This document shows positions 42,125-51,690 of a stretch of DNA of 64,000 nt, one piece after another. The stretch lies in assembly GCF_048007035.1 (NCBI RefSeq), contig NZ_CP180355.1:2046001-2110000 (forward strand). The letters are read 5' to 3'. The position numbers and the translations under genes were made by a program. The notes under the pieces were generated by a model that searched no databases, was not told where the DNA came from, and saw only the letters and a program-made list of their open reading frames with translations. Every line of letters starts with the position of its first letter. Positions within the stretch are counted from its first letter, which is position 1. The DNA comes from Imperialibacter sp963977595. GTDB lineage: Bacteria > Bacteroidota > Bacteroidia > Cytophagales > Cyclobacteriaceae.

Positions 42125-42654
42125 TGTGGATCATCTATGGTCAATGTTCCTGTTGGCTTGGTGATGGAATAACTTGAAAAATCCTGCCGGGCCGTCATTC
42201 CCTCTCCAGTATGGATTTCGCCTTCAGACCTAATAGTAACAAATTTATCAGTGAAAATCTCTTCTTTTATCGGGGTCCAGTACAACTCTTCTGTGTTTAG
42301 CTCATCTCCATCCAAAAGGCTGATAACAACCACATTTCCCTCTGCCTTGTAAAGATTTTCCTTAGCATTTTTCTCCCCTCTGTCGGCCCTCAGAGTGGAT
42401 GACTTAGTGCCATCTTTTTCGAAAAACTCGATGTAAACACCGTCAGGAAATTCTCTGTCGCCATTCTCGAACTCGAATTGCGTTGGTGCTTCCAGCCTGA
42501 TTCTCACTTTAGCGGAGTCGCTAAATAAGGTGACCACGTCTTTGATCTCCATGACTGGCCCTTCGTAAAGCGGCATGTCGGACATGTCTTCCTTTTTTTC
42601 GCAAGAAAATATAAGAAGAGCAAATGAAATAAGATAACCTAAGCAGACTCTCAT
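42121..42654 (-). CDS. lptC: LptC-like lipoprotein
   Basis: A 177-residue lipoprotein (lipobox LLIFSC, Cys about residue 17). The body is LptC/OstA-like: MPLYEGPVMEIKDVVTLFSD, then a beta-jellyroll with ENLYKAEGNVVVISLLDG and WTPIKEEIFTDKFVTI. LptC links the LptBFG extractor to the LptA bridge in LPS transport. In Bacteroidetes it is often a lipoprotein rather than a membrane-anchored protein. The ATG at 42654 is chosen because it gives the signal peptide. It is separated from the upstream TPR gene by a terminator. Confidence 0.82.
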   Translation of the reverse strand: MRVCLGYLISFALLIFSCEKKEDMSDMPLYEGPVMEIKDVVTLFSDSAKVRIRLEAPTQFEFENGDREFPDGVYIEFFEKDGTKSSTLRADRGEKNAKENLYKAEGNVVVISLLDGDELNTEELYWTPIKEEIFTDKFVTIRSEGEIHTGEGMTARQDFSSYSITKPTGTLTIDDPQ

Positions 42655-42665
42655 ATAAATAAAAA

Positions 42666-42690
42666 ACGGTCGCTGCGTTACAACGACCGT
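42666..42690 (-). terminator. Terminator of the TPR gene
   Basis: ACGGTCG and CGACCGT form a 7-bp stem around an 11-base loop, followed on the minus strand by a run of six T. It lies 20 bases past the stop of the TPR gene and 12 bases before lptC. Confidence 0.75.
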
Positions 42691-42709
42691 CTCAATATGG
42701 TTGTTTCTC

Positions 42710-44014
42710 TTACGCTGGCCTTCTTTGCAAGGTAACAGATTCCTGTACCCAGCAGCCAACACTCAGGACATCTCCCTCTTTCATGCCTTCTTCAAATATC
42801 TCTCCGATGGAAGGGAATTGCTCTTTCGCTTTTTCCATGCCCTGGCTATTGCCAGCTTTCTTGTACATTTCGTAAGCCGCAATGTAAACAGCCCTGTCTT
42901 TCACTTTGCTTTCTCCACCGCGGCAATCTTCATAGCTAGTCAAGTAGAGGTTGCCAATCAGTGTATAAGCATCGGAAAAAGATGGATCCATGCTAAGCGC
43001 TTTCCGGGCATTGGCACGAGCTGACACTTTCTGGCCATCAGAGGCATTAATTCTAGCCATGTCATAGTAGATTTCAGCCTTCTTCTGGTTGTCGTCAGCC
43101 AATTCCACTGCTTGATTGTAGTATTTAAACGCTTCTTCGTTCTTTCCTTCAGCAGCAAGCTTCTGAGCAATTACCTTGGTCAGTGAATATGTTGGCTCCT
43201 TTTCGTTGACAATCTTACTTGATGTCATGAAAAGAGGACTGTCGGTACACTTGCCAGTCAACTGAAGTTGCAAAATTTTCTTAGCCAACTTAAGATCTGT
43301 AGGATCTGCCTTCAGCTTAGGCCCGAGGTTGTTCTCTACAAATTCGCAGTCAACGGTTACGGTGGCTGTAAGCAGCTTGTCAATATTTTCAGAAATCTTT
43401 TCGATCCTATCCAGGTTCTTGCCTGTAGCCTTCTTCAAATCTATGATGGCCATGATCTCGTCATAGTAGTCAAGCACCTGCACGTCGGTAATAGCACCGC
43501 CGGTTAGCTTAAAGCGTCTAACCACGTCCATGAAAGCCAGCAAGTTGTTGTCCAGGGTGTTCACTCCATTAAGTTCATACACCTTTTCAAACATTTTGAT
43601 AAGATCCGGGTATTTGGCCTTATTGTCTTTGTAGTACTTATAAGCTGTGTAACCTTTTCTGTTAAGCACGTCCCCTTCGTTACCAAAGTACTGGATGCGC
43701 TTATCATACATTGACAGCGCTTGCTCCTGATATTGAACTGTTTTAGCGGCATCAGGCTCATTGTCGGCTAATCCTTCGTAAATCTTTGCTCCGTTAATAT
43801 ACAGCGACTCATTTAAGTCAGGCGCATTAGCCAACAACCAATCAAGGTGAGGCAATGCCGCTTTGAAATTATCTTGCTTTAAGAAGTCTGTGTAGAGAGC
43901 GTTTTTCTCTTCTGCCGTTGCTCTGTCTTCAGGCCAATTCCACCCTGGCTGAGCAACCGCTACCAGCTGGATACCAAGGAAAAACAGCAAACTGAAAATC
44001 CACGTCTTTTTCAT
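42710..44014 (-). CDS. Secreted TPR protein
   Basis: A signal peptide (MKKTWIFSLLFFLGIQLVAVAQ) and a 412-residue mature region of helical repeats with TPR spacing, for example LAAEGKNEEAFKYYNQAVEL and AKAALSMDP-like phrasing (ARANARKALSMDPSFSDAYT). Two cysteines (DCEFVENN and GKCTDSP) sit in the middle. Such periplasmic TPR proteins act as assembly scaffolds. It is 12 bases from the outer-membrane barrel gene upstream on the same strand, so the two probably share a message, and ends at its own terminator. Confidence 0.8.
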   Translation of the reverse strand: MKKTWIFSLLFFLGIQLVAVAQPGWNWPEDRATAEEKNALYTDFLKQDNFKAALPHLDWLLANAPDLNESLYINGAKIYEGLADNEPDAAKTVQYQEQALSMYDKRIQYFGNEGDVLNRKGYTAYKYYKDNKAKYPDLIKMFEKVYELNGVNTLDNNLLAFMDVVRRFKLTGGAITDVQVLDYYDEIMAIIDLKKATGKNLDRIEKISENIDKLLTATVTVDCEFVENNLGPKLKADPTDLKLAKKILQLQLTGKCTDSPLFMTSSKIVNEKEPTYSLTKVIAQKLAAEGKNEEAFKYYNQAVELADDNQKKAEIYYDMARINASDGQKVSARANARKALSMDPSFSDAYTLIGNLYLTSYEDCRGGESKVKDRAVYIAAYEMYKKAGNSQGMEKAKEQFPSIGEIFEEGMKEGDVLSVGCWVQESVTLQRRPA

Positions 44015-44026
44015 GATTACTTAGTT

Positions 44027-45295
44027 TTAGTCATATTTACGTCTAACGAACCAACCTCTGTCATTGATGGTTGCTCCAATATATATCTGAATGTAATTCT
44101 CTTTTATCAAGTTATCCGTCACACTACCTCTTCTTCCGATTTTGGCTGCTACATCAAAACTTGACACACCCATTGGGAAAGATGACCCAAAGTTTATGCC
44201 AAAGTCAGTAACGTCATTCCCGTTGGCCAAGTAAGGCAACCTCTCCCAAGCGGCCCCAAGCCGGAATGTTGTGCGTGCCAGATAGCTATCCACGCTGCTA
44301 ATATCGGGTGTATATTCTCCTCCTAAAACCAATTTTAGCCCTTTTTGATAAGTGGTGCTAACTATTTCAGGAGACGGATTCTCATTCCATTCGGAAATCC
44401 TGGCATCAAAGCCAACTGTAAATTTATTAAGATTTTCGAACGAAACGCCAAATCCCAGTTTTTTTGGCAAATTAAATGCAACTGATTGATCCAAAATCAA
44501 TGTATCACCAGGTGTGGAACCGCCTGATCCACTTCTTCTTTCGAGCCCGGCAAATCGAGTACCCGAGATAGATGAAGGAAGATCATATACAACACCTAAG
44601 TTGATGGCAGTTCTTTCAGTCACTTTTTGTTGGTAGTGAAGACCTCCTCCAAATTCGAAATCTGCGTAGTTAATTTTCTCTCTATAGGCGGTAGTGTAAT
44701 TGGTACCACTAGGAACACCAAGCAAAAGCGTTTCTGCAGATTTGTTAAACTCGCCAAAAACAAACGAGCCTCGAACGCCCAGCGAAAGGCCTTTGTATAT
44801 TTTGAATCCATTGGAGAAATAAGCCTTTGAAAGGCCTCCGCTTCCTTTGAACAGATACTCCACCTGAGTAGTGGAATTGTTCACATTGGTGGTGTAGCCA
44901 ATGTTGTAGTTCATCCTGCTCAACGGCACCAGCCCGAAGCTGGAAGACCATTTGCCGGACACGATCGGAAAAGCATAGGCAAAATAGCTAAGGTTGGCAC
45001 CCCCATTTCTATCGCTGCCGTTTGAACTGGACAGCGTCCGGATATCCGCAACTACACCCATTTGGAAAGTAGACATCAGGTTCCGGGTAAGCATAGCCGG
45101 GTTCATCCCATTGATATGAAATACTGTTGGGGTACCAATGCCAAGGTCGCCCATGGCAAATTGATTCGCAAAGCTCCCCTCTTTGATGTCACCTACGCCG
45201 TAAAGTGTAAATGGTGAAAGTGTAACTTGCGCATAGGAAGTGGCACAGCAAAACAATGCTACCCAGCCCGTAATAACCAATCTAATTCCTCTCAT
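44027..45295 (-). CDS. Outer-membrane beta-barrel protein (FadL/PorV-like)
   Basis: A signal peptide (MRGIRLVITGWVALFCCATS) leads a 400-residue beta-rich protein. Its N-terminus (SPFTLYGVGDIKEGSFANQF) and the NGMNPAMLTRN segment resemble Bacteroidetes FadL/PorV-type barrels in which an N-terminal plug is followed by about 14 strands. It ends in basic residues. It overlaps the coaX end by 14 bases and precedes the TPR gene, so they are probably cotranscribed. Transported substrate unknown; a structural role is equally possible. Confidence 0.7.
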   Translation of the reverse strand: MRGIRLVITGWVALFCCATSYAQVTLSPFTLYGVGDIKEGSFANQFAMGDLGIGTPTVFHINGMNPAMLTRNLMSTFQMGVVADIRTLSSSNGSDRNGGANLSYFAYAFPIVSGKWSSSFGLVPLSRMNYNIGYTTNVNNSTTQVEYLFKGSGGLSKAYFSNGFKIYKGLSLGVRGSFVFGEFNKSAETLLLGVPSGTNYTTAYREKINYADFEFGGGLHYQQKVTERTAINLGVVYDLPSSISGTRFAGLERRSGSGGSTPGDTLILDQSVAFNLPKKLGFGVSFENLNKFTVGFDARISEWNENPSPEIVSTTYQKGLKLVLGGEYTPDISSVDSYLARTTFRLGAAWERLPYLANGNDVTDFGINFGSSFPMGVSSFDVAAKIGRRGSVTDNLIKENYIQIYIGATINDRGWFVRRKYD

Positions 45296-46001
45296 TGTGC
45301 CTTAAAATACTGTTGAGTCCGATGAGGACCAATTCGGAGCGTACAAAGATGTGGTGTTTTATATTAGATTCAAAAAAATTACTCCCACCACCACACATAA
45401 TCACCTGCAAGTCAGGCAGCAAACCAGAGAACCTCTCTATCATGCCTTCAATTTCTGCCAGTGTCCCGTGCAATACCCCATTGATCATTGATGTTTTTGT
45501 ATCCTTTCCCGGCAGGTCAACCCATTCGGGATGCTCCAGCAACGGTAATCGGGCCGTAAAGGTATGCATTGATTTTAGTTTCATCTCTACTCCGGGCGAA
45601 ATAGCTCCACCTTTATAGTAACCATCGCTGGTTATGATGTCATATGTAATGCAGGAACCCACGTCTATTACCAGACAGTTCTTTCCACTATAAAGATGGA
45701 AAGCTCCTGCAGCAGCCGCAATTCTGTCGGTTCCAAGTGTGTCTTTACTGACATAGTCAAGCACAATTGGTAACGATACCAGGTGGGTCAATATGAGCAC
45801 TTTATATCTCTCAAGTAACTCTTTCTCCAGATTGCTTACGTCTTTGCCAACAGAACTTATGATTATGTCAGACACCTCCTCACTTTTCAGGGTGGCCACG
45901 ATGGCGTCGATAGCAATATCAGTCTTCAGCTTTATGAGCGAGTCATTTTCAAAAAAACCTATCTTGCACCTTGTATTACCTATATCAATGGCGGCGTTCA
46001 T
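45282..46001 (-). CDS. coaX: Type III pantothenate kinase
   Basis: A 239-residue ASKHA-fold kinase that phosphorylates pantothenate in coenzyme A synthesis. Motifs: MNAAIDIGNTRCKIGFF (phosphate 1), TLGTDRIAAAAGA, CLVIDVGSCITYDII (phosphate 2) and GGAISPGVEMKLKSMH. It is feedback-insensitive in other species and is the only CoA gene here. The gene is divergent from anmK across 47 bases and overlaps the barrel gene downstream. Confidence 0.93.
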   Translation of the reverse strand: MNAAIDIGNTRCKIGFFENDSLIKLKTDIAIDAIVATLKSEEVSDIIISSVGKDVSNLEKELLERYKVLILTHLVSLPIVLDYVSKDTLGTDRIAAAAGAFHLYSGKNCLVIDVGSCITYDIITSDGYYKGGAISPGVEMKLKSMHTFTARLPLLEHPEWVDLPGKDTKTSMINGVLHGTLAEIEGMIERFSGLLPDLQVIMCGGGSNFFESNIKHHIFVRSELVLIGLNSILRHNERN

Positions 46002-46048
46002 AGTAGCGTAAACAATTAGTCGGCGATATTACCTATATAGATGCAATT

Positions 46049-47137
46049 ATGGAAAAAGAGTTTCTTGTGATCGGGCTTATGTCGGGGACTTCTCTGGATG
46101 GGCTCGACGTGGCAGCATGCCGGTTTCGGCTGGCTCAAGGCAAGTGGAGTTATGTTATCGAAGCTGCTGAATCGATAGCTTATGATGACGAAATGCAACA
46201 CAAGATCAAAGATTCGGTGACGCTGTCGGGTCTTGAGTTGTCCTTACTGGATGTTGAGCTCGGAAAATTCTTCGGCACGAGTGTCGAGGCCTTTTGCCGG
46301 AAGCATGGGCTTCAGCCACTATTTATAGGTTCTCATGGTCACACTGTGTTCCATCAGCCCGAGAAACTCCTCACGCTTCAAATAGGGAATCCAGAGGCCA
46401 TCAGTCATTTTTCTCAGCTGCCGGTTGTTGCCAACTTCCGACTTCAAGACGTCTTGAATGGTGGACAAGGTGCGCCTCTAGTTCCTTATGGCGAACACTA
46501 TCTTTTTCCTGACTACCATGCTTTTCTTAATCTTGGTGGCATAGCCAATGTCGCCTTGCACAGTCAAAACGCTATGAAAGGCTTTGATACGTGTGCCTGC
46601 AACATGGGGCTCAACCACCTGGCGAGGAAGCTTGGGATGAGCTTCGACAAAAATGGTGAAGTGGCCAAAACCGGGTCTATGAGTGATTCCCTTTTTCAAT
46701 CGCTTAACAGGCTTGATTATTTTCAGCAAAAAGGCCCAAAATCTTTGGGCTACGAATGGTTCGAGAAAGAAGTAGCGCCTTTACTGGACAACAGCAGCAC
46801 ACCAGTGAAAGATGCCCTCTGCACTTTCATTCATCACATTGCCTTTCAGGTGAATAAGGGCATGGATGGCCTTGGATCTTCTACGGAAAAAGTAATGGTG
46901 ACAGGTGGCGGAGCGCTAAACGGGTTCCTGATGGAATCTCTCAATATTTATGGCAAAGGAAAGTTTACTTACGAGGCACCTGACAGAAAAACAGTTGAGT
47001 TTAAGGAAGCATTGGTGTTTGCCTTCCTTGGGTTGCAAAGGTTTCTGGGACAACCCAACGTTTCCTCCCAAGTGACCGGCAGCAGACAAGATGTGTCGGC
47101 AGGAAGCTTACACGGAAATTTTAAAGTGGCGATATAA
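46049..47137 (+). CDS. anmK: Anhydro-N-acetylmuramic acid kinase
   Basis: A 362-residue ASKHA kinase that converts anhydroMurNAc plus ATP into MurNAc-6-phosphate during recycling of cell-wall fragments. VIGLMSGTSLDGLDVAACRF is the diagnostic start; IGSHGHTVFHQPEK and LNLGGIANVAL and a late VMVTGGGALNGFL loop complete the ATP site. MurQ is not adjacent. It stands alone on the plus strand and precedes a 386-base gene-free gap. Confidence 0.93.
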   Translation: MEKEFLVIGLMSGTSLDGLDVAACRFRLAQGKWSYVIEAAESIAYDDEMQHKIKDSVTLSGLELSLLDVELGKFFGTSVEAFCRKHGLQPLFIGSHGHTVFHQPEKLLTLQIGNPEAISHFSQLPVVANFRLQDVLNGGQGAPLVPYGEHYLFPDYHAFLNLGGIANVALHSQNAMKGFDTCACNMGLNHLARKLGMSFDKNGEVAKTGSMSDSLFQSLNRLDYFQQKGPKSLGYEWFEKEVAPLLDNSSTPVKDALCTFIHHIAFQVNKGMDGLGSSTEKVMVTGGGALNGFLMESLNIYGKGKFTYEAPDRKTVEFKEALVFAFLGLQRFLGQPNVSSQVTGSRQDVSAGSLHGNFKVAI

Positions 47138-47523
47138 TAGCTAAAGCCGGTACACCGCATCTTGTTCGCTCTATCAGCCACTTACGATGTTAAAAGTGGT
47201 TTTGGGAATCATCAGGCACCCGACTAGCCATTTCAATTTAGAATAGTAGATAGTTTTTACCTATCTTATGCTCGACGGGGATAAAAATGTGGCGATGGGC
47301 GCAGTGTTCATATGCCGTGTTTCGAAGCTTACCGGGGCGCTCTCTTTCGAAATCATACCAGCTAAATAATCACAGTTAACAAATACCTAAAACTTCTTTT
47401 GAAATCGCACTAAAACAACTTATTTAAGCAGGAATTAACCAAGTGTAAAAATAAGAGGAGCTAATTGGCAAAGCAGTACCGCCCCTCCTCCAGAACCTAA
47501 CACTCTACTTTGATCGGCCTTTG
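47138..47523 (+). other. Gene-free interval between anmK and the antiporter gene
   Basis: 386 bases with no protein-like frame. An AGATAG-N7-CTATCT inverted repeat at 47248-47266 may be a weak hairpin. Near the antiporter a TACTTTG at about 47506-47512 resembles a -7 box with one base missing. Nothing else could be assigned. Confidence 0.4.
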
Positions 47524-49044
47524 ATGAAAAAAATTGCAATATTTCTGTGCCTTAGTGTCGCTCTTCTAACGAGCGTTTTTGCCAATGAAGGAAAGGCAAA
47601 AGCATTGCAGGAAAACAATGAGGTAGCAGCCAATATTGACTTGAGCGACAGTGCTGAGGAAACCCCCGGCACAGCCGAGGATGGGCATGCTGAGGAAGGA
47701 GAGCACCCGAGTGCACCAGGTTGGCTGGTGATTCCTTTCGTGCTGCTACTATTAATGATTGCCACGGGGCCGTTGTTCTACGAGCACTTTTGGCACAAAA
47801 ACTATCCAATTGTAGCTGTATCACTGGCCATACTTGTTGTGCTGTATTATTTGTTTGTGTTGCACAACGTGCACAATCCAGTGCACGCTTTGGCGGAGTA
47901 CATTCAATTCATAGCCCTGCTGACTGGCCTTTTTGTGGCCAGCGGAGGTATTATGATCAATGTGGACAAAGAAGCGAAGCCACTTACCAATATCGTCATT
48001 CTACTTGTTGGCGCTGTAATAGCCAATATCATTGGTACGACGGGAGCTTCCATGCTGCTGATCAGGCCGTTTATAAGGCTCAATAAGAACAGGATCAAAG
48101 CATACCATATTATCTTCTTTATTTTCATGGTAAGTAATATCGGTGGTTCTCTCACCCCTATTGGTGATCCTCCACTGTTTTTGGGATTTTTGAAAGGCGT
48201 CCCCTTCTTTTGGACACTATTGAATAACAGCGTTTCATGGGTCTTTGCGCTTGTCTTCCTGGCGGGGATTTTTTACTTCATCGACAGAAACAACAAAGCG
48301 GACTATAGCTTCGGCGAGGATCCTCAGGATTTCACCAATAAGGTAACGGTGGTCGGTGCAAGAAACTTCGGCTGGCTTTTGGTGATTATTCTCTCTGTTT
48401 TCCTTGATCCGAATGTGTTAGAATGGGTTCCGGCCATCCACTACGAGGGGCAAAAATTTTCTTTCATTAGGGAGATCATTATGCTTTCCGCCGCCTTCCT
48501 TTCATTCAAGTTTGCAGAGAAAAAAGCACTGGAGGGCAACGACTTCAACTTTGAGCCGATAAGAGAGGTCGCCTTTATCTTTATCGGAATCTTCGGCACC
48601 ATGATGCCCGCTCTTGAGCTGGTAAGCAACTTTGCTCAATCTGAGGCTGGTGCTCCACTTATCACCCACAATTCACTCTACTGGGGTACTGGCGCACTCT
48701 CTGGCTTTCTGGACAACGCCCCTACCTATCTTAACTTTCTGACTGCAGCTATGGCTGCGAAAGGGGGAGATATTGGTCAGGTCAAAGATGTGGTGGCATT
48801 TGCGGCGGGTGGCACCTACGCTGACTCTGTTCTTGCGCTTAAAGCAATTTCAATTGCCGCAGTATTCTTCGGCGCCATGACCTACATAGGTAACGGTCCC
48901 AACTTTATGGTGAAGTCGATAGCCGAGCAAATAGGCATCAAAATGCCATCGTTCTTTGGCTACATACTACGGTTCTCGATTCCGATCCTCCTGCCTCTAT
49001 TCTTCATCGTTTGGCTGATATTCTTCTATAGCCACCCTGTCTGA
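47524..49044 (+). CDS. nhaD: NhaD-type Na+/H+ antiporter
   Basis: A 506-residue membrane protein with a cleavable-looking signal (MKKIAIFLCLSVALLTSVFA), an acidic His-containing periplasmic leader (residues about 20-60), and 11-13 hydrophobic segments. The NhaD/ArsB-family motif GGSLTPIGDPPLFLGFLKG is present, as is a late DNAPTYLNFLTA segment. NhaD exchanges sodium or lithium for protons, useful in marine or alkaline habitats. The ATG at 47524 was chosen; a TTG codon directly precedes it. Convergent with lysC. Confidence 0.85.
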   Translation: MKKIAIFLCLSVALLTSVFANEGKAKALQENNEVAANIDLSDSAEETPGTAEDGHAEEGEHPSAPGWLVIPFVLLLLMIATGPLFYEHFWHKNYPIVAVSLAILVVLYYLFVLHNVHNPVHALAEYIQFIALLTGLFVASGGIMINVDKEAKPLTNIVILLVGAVIANIIGTTGASMLLIRPFIRLNKNRIKAYHIIFFIFMVSNIGGSLTPIGDPPLFLGFLKGVPFFWTLLNNSVSWVFALVFLAGIFYFIDRNNKADYSFGEDPQDFTNKVTVVGARNFGWLLVIILSVFLDPNVLEWVPAIHYEGQKFSFIREIIMLSAAFLSFKFAEKKALEGNDFNFEPIREVAFIFIGIFGTMMPALELVSNFAQSEAGAPLITHNSLYWGTGALSGFLDNAPTYLNFLTAAMAAKGGDIGQVKDVVAFAAGGTYADSVLALKAISIAAVFFGAMTYIGNGPNFMVKSIAEQIGIKMPSFFGYILRFSIPILLPLFFIVWLIFFYSHPV

Positions 49045-49054
49045 GAAAAGATGA

Positions 49055-49077
49055 GGGATTATAAATTAAATAATCCC
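49055..49077. terminator. Short hairpin between convergent nhaD and lysC ends
   Basis: GGGATTAT, a 7-base AT loop, ATAATCCC: a perfect 8-bp stem overlapping the last codons of lysC. It sits between convergent stops but has no strong T tract, so terminator function is tentative. Confidence 0.35.
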
Positions 49078-50378
49078 TTGTTCAAAACCTTCAGCGCCTC
49101 TGTTTTGTAGATGGTGTCGATGAGTAAAGAAATATTGTTTTTGCTTCCACCGTACGAAATCATTCTGACAGGTATATCCTCCAGCGAAGCGAAGATATCT
49201 TTCCCCACACCCTTCTTGTCGGCAACGAAGTCGCCCACAATACACACAATCGACTGGTTCTTGTCGACCTCTATGGTGCCGTAGGGCTTCAGCTCTTCGA
49301 TGATCTCGTTGAGGTAAGTGGGCTCGTCTATGGTGAGAGACACAGCCACTTCCGACGTCGTGATCATGTCGATAGAGGTTTGGTACTTTTCGAATACCTC
49401 GAAAATCTTTCTAAGGAAGCCGTAGGCCAGAATCATCCTGGTTGACTTGATTTTGATGGCGGTGATACCATCCTTGACAGCAATGGCCTTGATGGCGTCT
49501 GGGTTTTTGTTAGATGTAATCAAGGTTCCCCGGGCAGCTGGATTTAAAGTGTTTTTCAAACGAACCGGTACATTCTTTTGCTGCGCCGGAAGAATGCAGG
49601 TAGGGTGCAGAATTTTTGCTCCAAAGTATGCCAGCTCACCGGCCTCCTCGAACGACAACTCTGCAATAGGCATTGTGTTTTCCACAATCCTCGGGTCATT
49701 GTTGTGCATTCCGTCGATATCCGTCCAGATTTGAACCTCCTCTGCTTTGATGGCAGCTCCAATGAGAGTAGCGGTATAGTCACTTCCTCCTCTCTTCAGG
49801 TTATCGACACCGCCAGAAGAATTCCTGCAGATGTATCCTTGCGTAACTATTACACTTTTATCATCAATGCCTGCCAAAATTTTCCTCAGCTTTTCGGAAA
49901 TCAACTCAAGGTCGGGCTCTCCATTGTCTTTGAGGTACATGAAGTCGAGTGCTGAAAGAAACACTGCCGGAACCCTAATCTCATTGAGGTACTCATAAAA
50001 AAGACTGGTGGAAATAATCTCTCCCTGAGCGACCAGAAGCTTGTTAGCTTTACCATAAAAGGGCTGCTTCACAAGTGTCTCAATCTGCTGGAAGTATCTG
50101 TCGATTACGTCAGTTCCTTTTTGCTTGCCTTCCTCAGTTGCATAAAGCTGTTGCACAAAGTCAACATACTGCGCATAAAGCTTCCTGGTTCTGTCAAGTG
50201 CTCCCTCTATATTGCCATTGGAGAACTCATCAGAAATCGCAATGAGCTCATTAGTGGTGCCTGACACGGCACTAAGAACGACCAGCTTCTGGCCTGGCAC
50301 ACTCATCACTATGTCCTTCACAGAATGCATCCGCTCAGGCTTCCCAACTGATGTACCTCCGAATTTTACTACAATCAT
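49059..50378 (-). CDS. lysC: Aspartate kinase, monofunctional
   Basis: A 439-residue aspartokinase, first enzyme of lysine, threonine and methionine synthesis. N-terminal VKFGGTSVGKPERMHSVKDI, the later GGSDYTATLIGAAIKAEEVQ and WTDIDGMHNNDPRIV build the kinase site. Two C-terminal ACT domains (from about residue 300) should bind the feedback amino acid. No homoserine dehydrogenase is fused, unlike ThrA, so it is the lysine-type form. ribH lies 15 bases upstream on the same strand. Confidence 0.93.
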   Translation of the reverse strand: MIVVKFGGTSVGKPERMHSVKDIVMSVPGQKLVVLSAVSGTTNELIAISDEFSNGNIEGALDRTRKLYAQYVDFVQQLYATEEGKQKGTDVIDRYFQQIETLVKQPFYGKANKLLVAQGEIISTSLFYEYLNEIRVPAVFLSALDFMYLKDNGEPDLELISEKLRKILAGIDDKSVIVTQGYICRNSSGGVDNLKRGGSDYTATLIGAAIKAEEVQIWTDIDGMHNNDPRIVENTMPIAELSFEEAGELAYFGAKILHPTCILPAQQKNVPVRLKNTLNPAARGTLITSNKNPDAIKAIAVKDGITAIKIKSTRMILAYGFLRKIFEVFEKYQTSIDMITTSEVAVSLTIDEPTYLNEIIEELKPYGTIEVDKNQSIVCIVGDFVADKKGVGKDIFASLEDIPVRMISYGGSKNNISLLIDTIYKTEALKVLNKGLFNL

Positions 50379-50393
50379 TGTTACTAGATAGGT

Positions 50394-50870
50394 TTAAAAT
50401 CCAAGCATTTTTATGGCCGTGATGGCTGCCTCGTCTCCTTTGTTTCCGTGCTTTCCGCCAGCTCTTTCCAATGCTTGCTTCTTATTATTGGTGGTTAAAA
50501 CTCCAAAAATTACGGGCTTATTGTACTTCAAGCCCACTTCTGTAATGCCGTTGGCCACGGCCTGGCAAATGAAGTCAAAATGCTTTGTTTCGCCTTGTAT
50601 CACGCAACCCAGGCTAATAACAGCATCAATGTCTGCCTGCTGAGCCAGCCACTGAGAGGCCAGGCTGAGCTCAAAACTGCCGGGTACGTTCTTCCTGATA
50701 ATATTGTCTCTGTTTACTCCGTGCTTTACCAAAACCCCGTAAGCACCCTGAAAAAGCGCTTCTGTCACTTCTTCATTCCACTCAGAGACCACTATACCAA
50801 ATTTCTTTTTGCTTACGTCCCCAACGTTACTGCCGGAGAAACTGCTCAAGTTCTTTTCTGAAGACGCCAT
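50394..50870 (-). CDS. ribH: 6,7-dimethyl-8-ribityllumazine synthase
   Basis: A 158-residue enzyme that condenses 5-amino-6-ribitylaminouracil with dihydroxybutanone phosphate, the penultimate riboflavin step. KKFGIVVSEWNEEVTEALF, VPGSFELSLASQWLA, SLGCVIQGETKHFDFICQA and KPVIFGVLTTNNKKQALERA are the family blocks. It forms icosahedral or pentameric shells in other species. Only this rib gene is here. It sits directly after the TPR gene's terminator; a separate promoter was not found, so read-through is likely. Confidence 0.95.
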   Translation of the reverse strand: MASSEKNLSSFSGSNVGDVSKKKFGIVVSEWNEEVTEALFQGAYGVLVKHGVNRDNIIRKNVPGSFELSLASQWLAQQADIDAVISLGCVIQGETKHFDFICQAVANGITEVGLKYNKPVIFGVLTTNNKKQALERAGGKHGNKGDEAAITAIKMLGF

Positions 50871-50888
50871 TTTTTGGTTTTTAGAAAC

Positions 50889-50917
50889 AAAAAAGGGATA
50901 AAGTTATCTTTATCCCT
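50889..50917 (-). terminator. Terminator between the TPR gene and ribH
   Basis: On the minus strand AGGGATAAAG and CTTTATCCCT form a perfect 10-bp stem with a 4-base loop, followed by a run of six T. It lies 24 bases past the TPR gene stop. Confidence 0.82.
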
Positions 50918-50940
50918 CCTTCTGCCGATGTTTTCATCAA

Positions 50941-51660
50941 CTATTTTGAAGCGAGGGCTTCCAGTCTGGCCTTTTGTTTCTTGGCGTCCTGGTATTCAGC
51001 TGCTCCGTAAAACTTATCTACTATGGTTGTGTAACACTTCAGTGCTGCACTTAAATCTCCTTGCCTTTCGTAAGCAATGGCCGCTTTGGTTAAATACACA
51101 GGCGTAAACTGCTTGTTCGGCTTGTAGTCTGATGCTTGCTGATAGTAGTCTGCTGCGTTCTTGTAGTCAAGCTGCTCCATGTAAGCATCTCCAATGAGCG
51201 AATAAGCTCTGGCCTGCACCAAATTGTCAGAAGCTCCAAACGACTTCAGATAACGAATAGCCGATTCGAAATCGCCCATTTTCAAGTAGGTGGCTCCGGC
51301 ATAAAAGTTAGCCAGGTTGCCGGCTTTCGTGCTGCCATACAGGTCAATGATATCAAGAAAACCATAGTTGTTTCCATCACCATTTAAGGCCTGTCCAAGG
51401 CTGTCAGCCTCGAAATAATAAACTGCCTGAAAAAGCTCCTTCTGAGCAGCAGTATTTTGGTTCGACTGATAGTAATTATAAAATATGAACCCGGTGACGC
51501 CCAAAATAATGACAGCGCCAATGGCAAATACCAGCTGCCTGTTCTTTTCAATAAATTCTTCTGTACGGGTGAGTTGTTCGGCTAACGCTTCAGGGCTTTC
51601 CAACAAATCGTTTCCGTGCTCTTTACCCTTTCTAGCTGACGCCTTTTTAGTCTTCGCCAT
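50941..51660 (-). CDS. Membrane-anchored TPR protein (YfgM-like)
   Basis: A 239-residue protein. A charged, basic cytoplasmic tail (residues 1-40) is followed by one membrane segment at about 41-64 (LVFAIGAVIILGVTGFIFYNY), then periplasmic TPRs, for example KMGDFESAIRYLKSFG and AYMEQLDYKNAADYYQQASD. This is the layout of YfgM, which works with PpiD at the Sec translocon in E. coli; a PpiD-type chaperone is present elsewhere in this window. Likely transcribed from the -7 box just upstream. Confidence 0.78.
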   Translation of the reverse strand: MAKTKKASARKGKEHGNDLLESPEALAEQLTRTEEFIEKNRQLVFAIGAVIILGVTGFIFYNYYQSNQNTAAQKELFQAVYYFEADSLGQALNGDGNNYGFLDIIDLYGSTKAGNLANFYAGATYLKMGDFESAIRYLKSFGASDNLVQARAYSLIGDAYMEQLDYKNAADYYQQASDYKPNKQFTPVYLTKAAIAYERQGDLSAALKCYTTIVDKFYGAAEYQDAKKQKARLEALASK

Positions 51661-51682
51661 TTATCCTAATCTTTTGAGGTCG

Positions 51683-51690
51683 CAAAGATA
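51683..51690 (-). promoter_or_regulatory. Candidate -7 box for the TPR gene
   Basis: TATCTTTG on the minus strand matches TAnnTTTG and lies 22 bases before the start codon. A T-rich region is at the -33 distance but with no exact TTG. Confidence 0.45.
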